Origin: Bactrocera neohumeralis
Lineage: Eukaryota; Arthropoda; Insecta; Diptera; Tephritidae
Assembly (NCBI RefSeq): GCF_024586455.1
Contig: NC_065919.1
Location: 17,912,017 to 17,976,016 of the forward strand
Length of the DNA stretch: 64,000 nucleotides
Direction of reading: 5' to 3'
Under the pieces are notes generated by a model. The model saw only the letters and a list, made by a program, of their open reading frames with translations. It was not told the DNA's origin and did not search any database. The translations under genes were made by a program, and so were the position numbers. This document shows, in pieces, positions 11,180 to 22,000 of the stretch (its first letter is position 1; each line of letters opens with the position of its first letter).

Positions 11180-12230
11180 TTTGGGAAGTCGAAAAAGCCT
11201 TTCGTATTTTGTCATTAGATGTCGTTGTAGTCGTATATCTCCAGTGCTACCAATCACATTGTGTCAAACCATATAGTGTTGGAAAGGTGAGATTCTAAGC
11301 TTCATTTAACCAAAAAATAATAATTATTAAATTAGGGGAAGTTACAAAAAAGTTACAGCTGTTCAAATATATTTTGAAACTCTTGTATAAAAAAGTGAAG
11401 AATGCCATGCCAGCCACCAAAGAAGTTTGTGAAGTTTACGGAGACGATGCTGTATCAGTTCATGTAACACAACTATGGTTCACTGTTCCGTTCCGGAAAT
11501 TTCGATGTGAAAGATGCACCGCGTTCTGTTCGACCTATCGTTTGAAAAAGTCGATGAAATTATGGAAAAGATTGACCCGAACCACTTTACATTCACCATC
11601 AAACAGTTTTGAACCGTTTGAAAAAGGCTGGCTACAAAAGGAAACTCAACGTTTGGGTACCACATGAATTGTCTGTGGAAAATTTGATGGACCGAATTAA
11701 CATCAGCGATTCTTTGCTGAAAACGTGAATCATCCACTATTAGCTGCTCCAACTTGGTCGAAAGATTAATTACACATTTTACTGTCAACAACTGATGAGA
11801 TTGAAGCAAGCAATCGGAAAAATCAAAAACTGATCAGCAGAAAGGGCTTCGTCTTCCATCAGGACAACGCTAGACCACACACCTCTTTGATGATTCGACA
11901 AAAACTGGGAGAGCTTGGCTGGGAAGGTTTGATGCAGCCACCATATAGCCCTGACCTTGCACCATCGGACTACACTTGGTTTCGTTCAATGCAGAACTCC
12001 CTTAATAGAATAAAGTTGGCTTGAAGAGAAGCCTGTGAAAATTAGTAGTCGCACTTTTCGCCGGGAAACCAGAAAAGTTTTACACTGTTGGAATAATGTC
12101 TCTAGCAGAAAAATGGAAAAAGTGGACGACCAAAATTTTACATATTTGGCTTATTAAAGTTTATTATAAATTTAAAAAAATAATTTGAAGTTTGATTAAA
12201 AATAAGATAAGACTTTTTCGACTACCCAAT
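11180..12230 (+). mobile_element. Mariner (irritans-like), internally deleted transposase
   Basis: The terminal repeats are TTGGGAAGTCGAAAAAGCC (11182) and its inverse GACTTTTTCGACTACCCAA (to 12229). The coding strand is plus. An N-terminal helix-turn-helix piece is visible (KKVKNAMPATKEVCEVYGDD). The middle has HELSVENLMDRI, and the C-terminal half has HQDNARPHTSL with the second catalytic Asp and PPYSPDLAPSDY with the third. The element is about 1.05 kb instead of the usual 1.27 kb. The missing part falls near 11725-11790 and removes the block with the first catalytic Asp. Several frameshifts and stops are present, so it is inactive. Confidence 0.85.
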
Positions 12231-13041
12231 ATATCTAAATCATTCGTATGAAAATTTTAAGCCGATCGATTCAACTGTCTCTAAAAGCAAAATTTCGAGG
12301 AAAACGCTTTTCAAATTTCGAAAACCGGCTACACTAAGTTAGAATTTTTTTCAAATACGCTCATGTCTCCGAAACTAATTCCTGGATTTACTTCAAATTT
12401 TCAGGAAATTTTTTCAAAAACATAATCACTCGAAATACAAGTATAAATTGAAAAATATCGATGTTTTGAAGTCTTAAGTGGATATAACCCCTTAGTATCC
12501 AAACTTGAAATAGAAAATTGATTTCAATTCTTAAATATATTGATTTAGTCAATACTAAGAGGTCCGAAGTCTAAAGCTGAACCTCTCAGCCATATCTAAA
12601 TCTTTTTGAATCGAGACTAACATTTTACATAAAATCTTTTCATAACATGAATCATGCCTCAATTATTGGACATTGCTATCGAAGTAGAGACCATTGGCTG
12701 CATATAATTTGAGGCTCGTTCCCTTACATAGATTTACCTGTCATAAGAACGCCCTATGCGCTAGTATTGAACGATCCTGTGCAAAGACCAAGAAATATTA
12801 CTACACCGAAAACGATCACGATTTTCATTTAATAGGTTCCCTAATATACATACTAACACATATAAAAAGTGGCTTTCCCCCAACTATAACACTTGGACTT
12901 TCCATGCAAATTTCCATAACAAAAAAGAATGTTTACATATTCCTTTTCTCTCATTTGCTTTACTCTCTTTCGATGCTGCGTTTAAATATTTTCAATATTT
13001 TTTCTCACATTTTTTGCTAACCATTTTATTTCTGCTTACAG
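12231..13041. other. Unassigned intronic DNA before exon 2
   Basis: 12270-12460 contains phrases such as TCTCCGAAACTAATT that resemble the interior of the MITE at 17.7-18.4 kb, perhaps an old relic. 12940-13041 is the pyrimidine-rich approach to the exon 2 acceptor. Confidence 0.35.
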
Positions 13042-13075
13042 GTAGTTCCGGCTATAAATCATCAGATAAAGACAG
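13042..13075 (+). CDS. Coding exon 2: 34-nt microexon
   Basis: A pyrimidine-rich stretch ending TTACAG precedes this 34-nt exon, and GTAAGC follows it. With the single G from exon 1 it reads G-SSGYKSSDKD and leaves AG for the next exon. The phase matches both neighbours exactly, which is the main evidence, since an exon this short cannot be called from composition. Because 34 is not a multiple of 3, skipping it would shift the downstream frame, so it is probably constitutive or linked to an alternative end. Neuronal genes often carry microexons of this size. The Ser/Lys/Asp content suggests a flexible, phosphorylatable linker just inside the membrane. Confidence 0.65.
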
Positions 13076-13968
13076 GTAAGCTGGCAACGTTGCACAGTAT
13101 TGCATATATTTAATATTTATGTACGTCTATATATATACATATGTATTCATAACCTTGCATACGTTGCTGTTATGCAATTTTGTTGCAACTGAAATTTATG
13201 CAGCGCTTAGAAAACAACAACAATGTTAGATAAACCGCGCTGCTGCATTCTGGAGTGAGTTATACTTATATATGTAGGTGTGTGACCGCACATTGAGCAG
13301 ATGAGCAAATAAATAAAAATATTTGCTTGCGCATTGCTGCCAAAAACTAAACGATTTGACAAGATTTATTTAACTGAAATAAGGAAGATAATTTTTTTCG
13401 GAATTACAGTAAATATTTTTAAATAACTTCACACCGTAAATTGTTATTTAGATACCTTTTTTGGAAAATTTTCTTAAAATTCTTTTTGATTTGAAGCTAA
13501 AATGTTTAGTAAATTTAAAATTATATTTCACTAATATTAACTGAACCCTGTATTTTGATTAATTTGTCTGCAAAATTATGAATATAACTCCGAAAATGTT
13601 CATAGGGTTGTTAGGGTAAGACTTTCACTTTATAAAACACCAAATATGACTTCTTCTGTCCCATATCTGTACGTAAGTGCATTAACCATTTTTTTCAAGA
13701 ACCATTAACCAAAAAAATAAAAAATTAAAATAAAAAATATTAAATTTTTCATAGACAACTTATTTTAAAGCACACTTTCAACTCACAATTTCATGCTTGT
13801 TCTTCAACAAAATGGCAAATGTTGCCTACATTTAGGATGGTGTATATGGGCACAGAAAAAGTTACTGATTGGCTTAATATTTATCTTTGTATCGAAAATA
13901 GCTTTACTTAGTTTGCCATGACGTTTTTTGAACCCGCAAGAAAACTTTGGAGATCCTGCAAATGATAT

Positions 13969-15244
13969 ATTGTGTAGTTGAAAAAGTCTTTTCGTATTTT
14001 TAATCAATTTCAACTTCATTTTTTTTTTGATATTTATAATAAACTTTAATGAACCAAATATGTGCCATTTTGGTGGATCACTTTTTGCCATTTTTCCGCT
14101 AGAGGCATTATTCCAACAGTGTAAAACTTTTCTGGTTTCTCGGCGAAAACCTGCGACAAGTAATTTTCACAGGCTTCTCTTAAAACCAACTTTACTCAAT
14201 AAAAGGAGTTCTACATTGACCGAAACAAATGGTAGTCCGATGGTGCAAGGTCAGGGCTATATGGTGGATGCATCAAAACTTCCCAGCCAAGCTCTCCCAG
14301 TTTTTGCCGAGTCATCAAAGAGGTGTGTGGTCTAGCGTTGTTCTGATGAAAGACGAAGCTTTTTCTGTTGATCAATTCTAGCCGTTGTTTTCGATTGCTT
14401 GCTTTAATCTCATTAGTTATTGACAGTAAAATGTAGAATCAATCGTTCGAACAGGCTGGAGCAGCTCCTTTCCAATCCTACCAAACACTCAGCATAACCT
14501 TTCGAGGCATCAATACTGCTTTTGCGACCATTTGTTGAGCTTCACCACGCTTGGACCAGGTTTATTTTCGCACATTATTGTCGTATTTGGTCCATTTTTC
14601 ATCTCTTGTTACCATTCACTTCAGAAATGGTTCAATTTCAGTTCGCTTCAGCAAAGAATCGCGGATGATCATTTGGTCCATAACATTTTCAACAAACAAT
14701 TCATGTGGTACCCAAACGTTGAGTTGCTATTTGTAGCCAGCCTTTTTAAATGGTTCAAAACTGTTTGATGGTGAATGTAAAGTTACTTAGCGATGTCATA
14801 TCTGCTTATGTGATGGGCCGGGTCAATCTTTTCCATAATTTCATCCACTTTTTCAAACGATAGGTGGAACAGAACGAGGTGCATCTTTCACATCGAAATT
14901 TCCAGAACGAAAGCGAGCGAACCATTGTTGTGCTACAAGAACACAGCATCGTCTCCGTAAACTTTCCAAATTTCATTGGTGGCTTGCATGGCATTTTTCA
15001 CTTTTTTATACAAAAATTTCAAAATGTAGCGAATTTCCTTATTATTTTCACTAATTTTTGAACAACTGTAACTTTTTTTCAACTACCCCGAATTTAATTT
15101 AAATATTAGTTAAATGAAGCTTAAAATCTCATCTTTCTACCATTATATGACATGATACAATGTGATTGGTAGCACTGGAGATATACGACTGCAACGACAT
15201 CTGTTGAGAAAATACATCGAAATAACTTTTTCGACTACCCAATA
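13969..15244 (-). mobile_element. Near full-length mariner (irritans-like), inactive
   Basis: The ends are TGTAGTTGAAAAAGTCTTTT at 13973 and TTTTTCGACTACCCAATA up to 15244. The length is about 1.27 kb, normal for mariner. The minus strand encodes the transposase in pieces: KKVKNAMQATNEIWKVYGDD, then TRDEKWTKYDNNV with the first catalytic Asp kept but Gly replaced by Arg in the usual TGDEKW block. The HQ(D/N)NARPH and PYSPDLAPSDY regions follow. Frameshifts and stops interrupt the frame, so it cannot make a whole enzyme. It is the same family as 11180..12230 but keeps the region deleted there. Confidence 0.85.
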
Positions 15245-16720
15245 TTTGTTAAAATTTTTTTATTTGAAGAAGCCATATATAATGTCATATAAATAGGAGT
15301 ACCCTTATTTCATCCATCAATACGAAATTATTTATTTTTTGGTTGGTAACATACAGTTACTTTAATAAAAGCTTAATAACTAATATTAGTTAAACCCAAA
15401 CCCCAAAGGCTAAATCAATTTCAATCTAATTTTAACCTCAGCAAATCTGCAAATATATTCAGCACACGGATTATCATGCTTACTAAGTTATTTATATAAG
15501 CACAAGTGTACACTTATGCAATCTCTCAGTTTCATAAATAGTGCTTAGAGTGTGACTCTACACAAGTATGGTATACGTATGTATATTTATAGAGGGAAAA
15601 GCATGCGGTGTTCTGCCCAAACTCATTGGAATTTCAACCGCAGCACAATCATTACGAAAATTGTTATTACGAAAACCACCGTTGACTACCTAATGACAAC
15701 AACAATTTACTTGATAATATACAGCCATCGATATTGGTTTTGTTTTTGCTAAACCAGCACAACTACACACATAAACTGTTAGAAATTTCAGTTTACATAT
15801 ATACACATACATATATAGTATATAGCATGTATTGTTTGTATAAAAGTATGTGTGTGTGGAATAAATTTTAACACTGTCGACACGTTTGTCATTCTCGCCA
15901 TAGCCACGAGCTCATTTACAATTCAATTCATTCTAACAATGTTGCTTGTTAATTTCATATAGCGTTGACATATTTCTACCCTGTACTTGCCACACTAGCA
16001 CAATTCACGTAATTTGTGTTAGTTTGAGGGTGACTTTGTTGCTATTGTTTTGAAAATATTTTGCTGATTAAATCAAGTCACCTCATTAGAGAGTTCTGGC
16101 TTCCACATCTGCTGGAGAAAGCGTACCAGAGTTGTTACATAAGCCATTGAATCGTTGATGGAAGCATATTTCTAGGAGGAAACAGAATTTTTTATTCTAC
16201 GTCACCGCTTTAGAGCTGAATCATGTAAGCTGAGTTAATGTAATATAACGAATTGCTGTTATAGGGTAGCCTAAAAGATTATCGAAATAAATATTTTTTG
16301 GGCTGAAAAATGCATAATAAGTTATCGGATTTAAATACTGATATTTATAAATATAATGCTTTAGCAAAGAAGTCATAGTTCTACTTTGATTTATGATCGA
16401 AATACTCAAGTGAAATAATAATTCAATTACAACTCTGTGATCATTAGAATTTACCACAATATTCCCTTTTATTTATACCCTAGCCGGAAGATGACAACTG
16501 ACAAATATAGCTTGGTGTTTTTTGATTAAACGTCAAAAGCTCAAAGTTGTTGTGAAATAGCTTATTTATAGCTTCTATTACGGTCCTTTGGCAGAGAAGG
16601 AAATCTTAACAAAATAGTGTGTTTAATCGAATTGGTCAATAATTCATAGCCAATATGACCCATGCAAGTTGCTTCGCTTATTGGTGGAACTGTTTTAATG
16701 AAGTTCATACACTTGAAGCC
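15245..16720. other. Unassigned intronic DNA
   Basis: AT-rich, mostly unique sequence with TATATACATACA-type runs near 15800. No domain, RNA gene or transposon was recognised. Confidence 0.35.
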
Positions 16721-16723
16721 TTA

Positions 16724-17074
16724 TAGCCTTTTCGCACAGAAAATTTAATTTAGTACATTAAGATAAAATTTTAGGAACCAGTTTTAGCCTTTCGCACAGC
16801 AAGCTACTCGATTACCGATTAACTGTTATACTTCTTGTCTTCTTAATTTTTCTAATAATTAAAGTTCTTCAGTTGATTGCTTTTTCATCAATGCACATAA
16901 CCAATTTTATAGCCTGGACAATAACCCACAAAGTTAAATACAGCCAAACTGAAAGTGTGGACAACAAGCCGCTCGATTAAGAATTTTGTAGTCTGTATGG
17001 TAAATTGATCTAAATTACCTTTTTAATCGAGGAAAGGCTTGTTAAATGATCAATCCTCCTGTGCGAAGAGGCTA
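16724..17074. mobile_element. Harbinger-like MITE with TTA target duplication
   Basis: The left end TAGCCTTTTCGCACAG and the right end CTGTGCGAAGAGGCTA are inverted repeats with one mismatch over 16 bp. The element is flanked by TTA on both sides (16721..16723 and 17075..17077), the target duplication typical of PIF/Harbinger elements. It is 351 bp with no ORF. A second inner copy of the end (TAGCCTTTCGCACAGC at about 16785) suggests nesting or a duplicated terminus. Confidence 0.65.
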
Positions 17075-17077
17075 TTA

Positions 17078-17670
17078 GCTTGAAATATTCCGAGATTTTG
17101 CGCTGAACCTTTTAGAAATGTCTCAGATCCTTGCCAATAGATGCTTTGAAAAGTATATCTAGTCTACATAGAAAATGTGTTCGCAAAACACTACAGATAG
17201 GGTATATGTCGTCAGATTGGGCACAAATTGGTAATGCGTCGGCAAGCGCTGATGAAAATTTTAACGGTATGAATATCGTTCTAGTCTAGAGTAGACCGCA
17301 AGAGGTTCTTTGCAAAATGAATCTCATCGCAATTGTAGGTGTTTAAACTAGACACTGTCCAATAGGTTGGCATGCGGTGCGGCTAAACATTCTGTTCACC
17401 TATTTTTCCAAAAAGTGTACGAATACAGACAATGTGTACCATCTAGGCACTCTTTCCTCAAATGCTCAGTTTTTACCAAGCTAAAATTGAATTTTTTCGC
17501 TAGACAAAACTTCGATGTACCCAGCGAAGTGGCAAGGATTGATATTCAAACTAGTAAGCTCAAAACACTTCTGATGACCTATTTTTAGCAGTATTCATTT
17601 ATCAAAAAGAACTAACAATCACTGCTTTCTAAGTAAAATCCATCGCTGCCTTTTACGCCAGGATCAACTA
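17078..17670. other. Unassigned intronic DNA
   Basis: Unique sequence between two MITEs. Nothing was recognised. Confidence 0.35.
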
Positions 17671-18367
17671 TGCGAAATAGCTTAAGAAATTACATGAGTT
17701 TCGACATGTAAAAAAAACACTTTTTTTCTGAAATTATTTCTCATATAAAAATTAAATATTTTACTGAAATTTTTTATTGTTAGAAACATACACTATTAAC
17801 AAAGAAAATCTGAAATTTTTGGAAAGGAATAGTTTAAACTCGATAATTGCGACGACATTTCCGGTGACCCCTCGGAAAAAAGATGCGCCCACGTTGACAG
17901 GTTAACTCCTTGCAAGATCATCTAAAGTGAAAAAATACGTGTTTAAGTTAAAACCCTAAACTAGACTTGGACGAAGGAAAAAAACTGAAAATTGGTTTCT
18001 TGGCAGACATTTTTACAGAAAACTGAAAATTTCGCAATTTTTTTTTAGTTGTAATTCAAAAAAATCCTTTGTCCAAGTCTTTAAGAATTGTATCTCAATG
18101 ACCTGTGTAAAATTTCATCAAGATCATTTGAGTAGTTCTCGCAAAATCTTACCAACCAACTTCAAAAACACAGTTTCGAGAAAAATGCGTTTAAAAACGG
18201 CGCACTCAGCCCAGCCAGCCTCAAGCGCACAAGTTCTCAAGGCTGTATCTCCGAAACTATTTCTCTGATCAAAAATGCTGGGCAATATTCTAGAGGTGTT
18301 ATAGAATTTAATAAGACAATGAAAAGACTTTATTTTTTGAAACCCGTCAACCCATGTAAGCCCTTAA
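17671..18367. mobile_element. MITE family with CTTAAGGGNTTACATGGG ends (copy 1)
   Basis: The left end CTTAAGAAATTACATGAGTT and the right end AACCCATGTAAGCCCTTAAG are inverted. The interior matches the element at 48805-49328 over long stretches, for example ACAAAGAAAATCTGAAATTT and AAAGTGAAAAAATACGT. It is about 0.7 kb without an ORF. Confidence 0.65.
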
Positions 18368-18760
18368 GCAAACTGAGTATATTCTATAAACCCTTCCTTA
18401 AAAATTTACTGATAGTAATTTGTGACTACTCTTGGCTTTAGAAATTATTTTTCGAGAGCGCGTTAATTTTTGTGAGAGATACCTCTACGTTTTCTAACAA
18501 ATAAGAGTGCATTTATATGAGATAAGAAGACGGGTATAATAACAATAGAAAAATATTCACCTACATACCTATATATATCATTATCAGAACCTAATCGAAA
18601 TTATAGCTCGACACCATCCATTTTTTTAAATCTTTTTTTTTAAATATTTATTGATCCTAAGCTATGTTGCTATCAAAGTTAAGAAAAAAAATTTCAATCA
18701 ATAATCAATATTATATATATTATTTTTCTTTTTCGCTCTTCAACTAACTCCTCTAACCAG
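18368..18760. other. End of intron 2
   Basis: AT-rich sequence leading into a clear polypyrimidine tract and the exon 3 acceptor. Confidence 0.4.
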
Positions 18761-19013
18761 TGAGAAAGCCGATTTGAAATCACGTTCGGACAGTACCAGT
18801 GGTCCACAGGGTGATTCGATATATACCACGCCGGCTGGTTTTCATCATCATCAGCAACAGCAACAGCAACAACAATTGCAACAGCATCACCAACAAGCGC
18901 AACAACAACAACAACAGCAACAGCATCATCATTTACAAACCGCACACGGATCACCGGAGGCAATGAAGGTACGCATGGCTGCAATGATTTTACAGCCGCC
19001 AACTAGGGTCTAG
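18761..19013 (+). CDS. Coding exon 3 with first in-frame stop (short isoform end)
   Basis: The acceptor is a pyrimidine-rich tract with CTCTAACCAG|T. The incoming AG plus T makes Ser, then EKADLKSRSDSTSGPQGDSI and so on, followed by poly-Gln/His tracts at about 18841..18940. The frame ends with ILQPPTRV and TAG at 19011..19013. Exons 1-3 together give about 155 residues. A possible weak donor (AAG|GTACGC) sits at 18969 inside the exon. If used, it would remove the stop or lead to exons elsewhere. The Gln tract is encoded by mixed CAA and CAG codons, so it is probably an old and fairly stable tract rather than a pure expansion. Confidence 0.7.
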
Positions 19014-19019
19014 CAGGCA
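18966..19019 (+). promoter_or_regulatory. Recoding or micro-intron site around the in-frame TAG
   Basis: The context is AGG GTC TAG CAG GCA. The base after the stop is C, which is enriched at fly readthrough stops, and UAG-CA resembles known leaky contexts. Alternatively, a GTACGC donor at 18969 could splice to either half of a tandem TAGCAG acceptor, removing 45 nt (18969..19013) or 48 nt (18969..19016). Both lengths are multiples of 3 and both delete the stop. Against splicing, the intron would be very short for a fly, the donor is weak and the pyrimidine tract is poor. Confidence 0.5.
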
Positions 19020-22000
19020 ATCAATGATAATAATAAAAATAATATCAATAATATGAATCATACATTTAACAATAACAATAATAATATGAATAATAACATC
19101 AATAATATTGATAGTAATACGAATGTCACTACTACTACAGTAGCAACTGCAACAACAACAACAACAACAACCACAACTACAACCATGACAAATAATTTAG
19201 TTAGTGTTAGTTGTAGTAGCAACAACGATTTGCAAAATAACAAACATAACAATAACGGTAATAATAGTAATAGTAGCGGTAACACAACCAAGAACAACAA
19301 CAACAACAGCAGTAGCAGTAGCAGCAGCAGCAAACAAAACACGTTGCATTTAAATACAACAACAAACAAATTGTTAATAACGGAAAACGCAACAGCAAAT
19401 GACATAGACGAAAAGACGAACGCGGGCGCAGCTAACGCCGACGAACGCGTAACGGCGAACGCGATTGAGAGCACTAGCGCTAATCATAGTAACAGTGCTG
19501 ACATGTGTGACGCCGTTACAAACGAAAAACAAAAACAAAAACAAACTGAAACGGACAGAGAGCAAGACTTGAGACGCGACAGTGCCTCTAACACTAACAC
19601 AACTGGCGCAAACACAAACACGAAACAATGCCAACAACAACAGACTGCAATAACAAAAATGACAACAGCACAAACAATAACAGCAACAAGCGCCGCCGAA
19701 ATTGACAAGTGCGACACAGAAATGCATTCCATAACTAGCAAAAATACTAGCAACAGCAGTGGCAATCAAGGTAGCGGCGGTACTACAAATAGCGGTAATG
19801 CTTCCTTAAATTTTATAAACAATACCGAAACAACTAGCGGTATGAGCACTAACGGTAAGCAACTAATATTGAATATAACCGAACCGCATGCGGTTGCCAT
19901 CACCGACGACAAGTTGAACAGCATGCGCGCCCACCAAAGACAGCGGCACAGTCAGCGACGCTTGCGCACCAAAGCGCTGCTTGACAGTTTGCCGCAAAGT
20001 CTAAAAATGCTTGGGCGCGCCGAACATGTAAGTAATTACGAGGCGCTACTCGCCGGTAGCGAAGAACTACTGCAAAGATTGAGCATAAATAATCCCTTCT
20101 ATTGCTTTCGCAAGCAATCGAACTCTTTGAAAGAGATGCGCGCACTGGCGTGTAGTGTAGTTGAACGGCGCTTACGCAAAGTGCATTCCGACACAGATAT
20201 ATGCAGTTGGCAGCTAATTGCTAATGTTGACGGACAGTTAGACAGTGATGCAGTTTCGGCGCCAGAGCGTCACGCGCGCATACTGTTAGAATGTACAGGT
20301 GACGCGTTATTAGGTATGAGGGATGCGCGCGCAAGTGTATGGCATTGTTATGCACCGCGCAAACGTGGTGATACCGCGGTACAATTGTCAGATGCTGATG
20401 GTAGTGTTGTAGTTGTCTTAGATAATAAGCAAAGTAGTATAGTAAGTAAGCCAAAATCATTAAATAGTCTCGAAGAATTGCTGAGCGACAGCAGCACTGA
20501 GGAAGCTGAATACAACGCGCGCGGTTACTTGCTGGACGCCGTCGCAACGGAGCGCGCATTTGCAGTTAGCACACATGAAACGGACAGCAGTACAGTTATA
20601 ACGAATCCATTCTCCATTTTTCTGGATGACGACATGCAAGCGGAGCATTTGAGCGCCAACGCGCGCCTACGCGCTGCTTCATGCGCTTCACAACAACAGC
20701 GGCCACTGAAAAAACGACAGCGCTCCGAGCGTTCTATACGCCGTCTATTCGATGGTGGTAGCGGCATGACAAGCACAAAGCGCGCACTAGATGGTAATAT
20801 GAAACAACAAACAAACGAAAATGCGCGTCAACATTACTTGAATGGCATACCGGTTAGCCGCTTCGAGCGCCAAGATTTTGTCAGCACCAACGCCGCCATG
20901 ACACTAAGTACAACGGCTAAGTCACAAAAACTCAAACCAAAACATGTCTTTAAGAATCTTTCGCTACGCAAGATGCACAAATCGGCGAGTGGCTTGCCAG
21001 CGACGACATACGCAATTACAACAAACGGCGCTGATACTATCAGCGATCTGCCACAAATGAAGAAACTCAAAATCACCTATCCGAATCGCACACAAAGCAT
21101 ACACAGCGCGTTAGATGTTAGCGCCAGTGCGCGCCATAACATTGCGTTAGTAAGTCCGGGCAGCGCCGCTGGCAGCGGCAAACACTCTTACTTCGAACGT
21201 TTGCAAGCGAAAACGCGGCAAGGACTGCAAAAGTTACGCGACAAATGTCGTAACTTCAAGCAAGCTAGCGCGGCGCATCAACAGTATGCCGGTAACGGTA
21301 GTGGCTTCAGCACGTTGGCCAAGGATGACAGCTTTCGCTTTATAGGCGATCGCGCGCGTATCAGCAGCTATGAATCGAAATGCGCTGCGCTTAACGCCAG
21401 TGCTAGTGGCCGACAACAAGCCACCATCTACAAGAGCTACAAGTCTGAAATTGATCTCTCTAAGAATTTACATTATCTCGATGCTTACTTAGAGGAGAAT
21501 TTCGAGCAAAATCTGCGCAACACAAAACAGTCGGCGCACTCAGTGGGTCGCGTTGCGGCAGGGCGCCTGCAGCGTCAACGACAAATCGAAAACAATGAAG
21601 TCAAGGAAAGTGAAAAGTGTGGCACGCCGCGCTACGCAAAGCCACTGCGCGGCCGTACACATAAACGCAGTCTCTCGGCGGCACAAAAATCATTAACAAC
21701 CACAGAGCAAAGAGCGCTGCCGACTGCGTCCAACAGCAACAACTATGAGAACCTTGGCACGCTGCCGATATCTAAGCGCGGTTGCTCCGACTCGCTCAGC
21801 AGCTCGGATTATGCTTCCGTATTTAGTGGGCCCACATTGGCAGTAGAACAGGCAACACCGGTGAGCTCGATTGGCGCAACAGAGCCCATTACGCCCTCAC
21901 TGGCAGACGATACGAGCAGCAGTGCTGGTCTGCGCTACGAGCATCCGAAAATGTCACAATACTTTTATAACAAACTCGCTGTGGACGATTCCGCCAATCT

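Larger units (their letters stand above)
3105..13041 (+). other. Intron 1 (about 9.9 kb)
   Basis: It is bounded by GTAAGT at 3105 and TTACAG at 13041. It holds a mariner 3' relic, an RNase H relic, an RTE-like LINE, the 154-bp tandem array, simple repeats and a deleted mariner, each listed separately. No further exon with matching phase was recognised, though short exons cannot be excluded. Confidence 0.65.
13076..18760 (+). other. Intron 2 (about 5.7 kb)
   Basis: It runs from GTAAGC at 13076 to AACCAG at 18760. It contains a mariner copy in antisense orientation, a Harbinger-like MITE and a copy of the AAGGGGTTACATGGG MITE family. The remainder is AT-rich and unassigned. Confidence 0.65.

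Noticed and set aside
18969..18995. Alternative intron ending TTTTACAG at 18995
   Set aside because: It would be only 27 nt, below any plausible intron length, and would leave the TAG in place.
19058..19474. Minus-strand open frame of 138 codons rich in Leu/Val
   Set aside because: It is the antisense shadow of the poly-Asn/Thr coding tract; repeat codons read backwards avoid stops.
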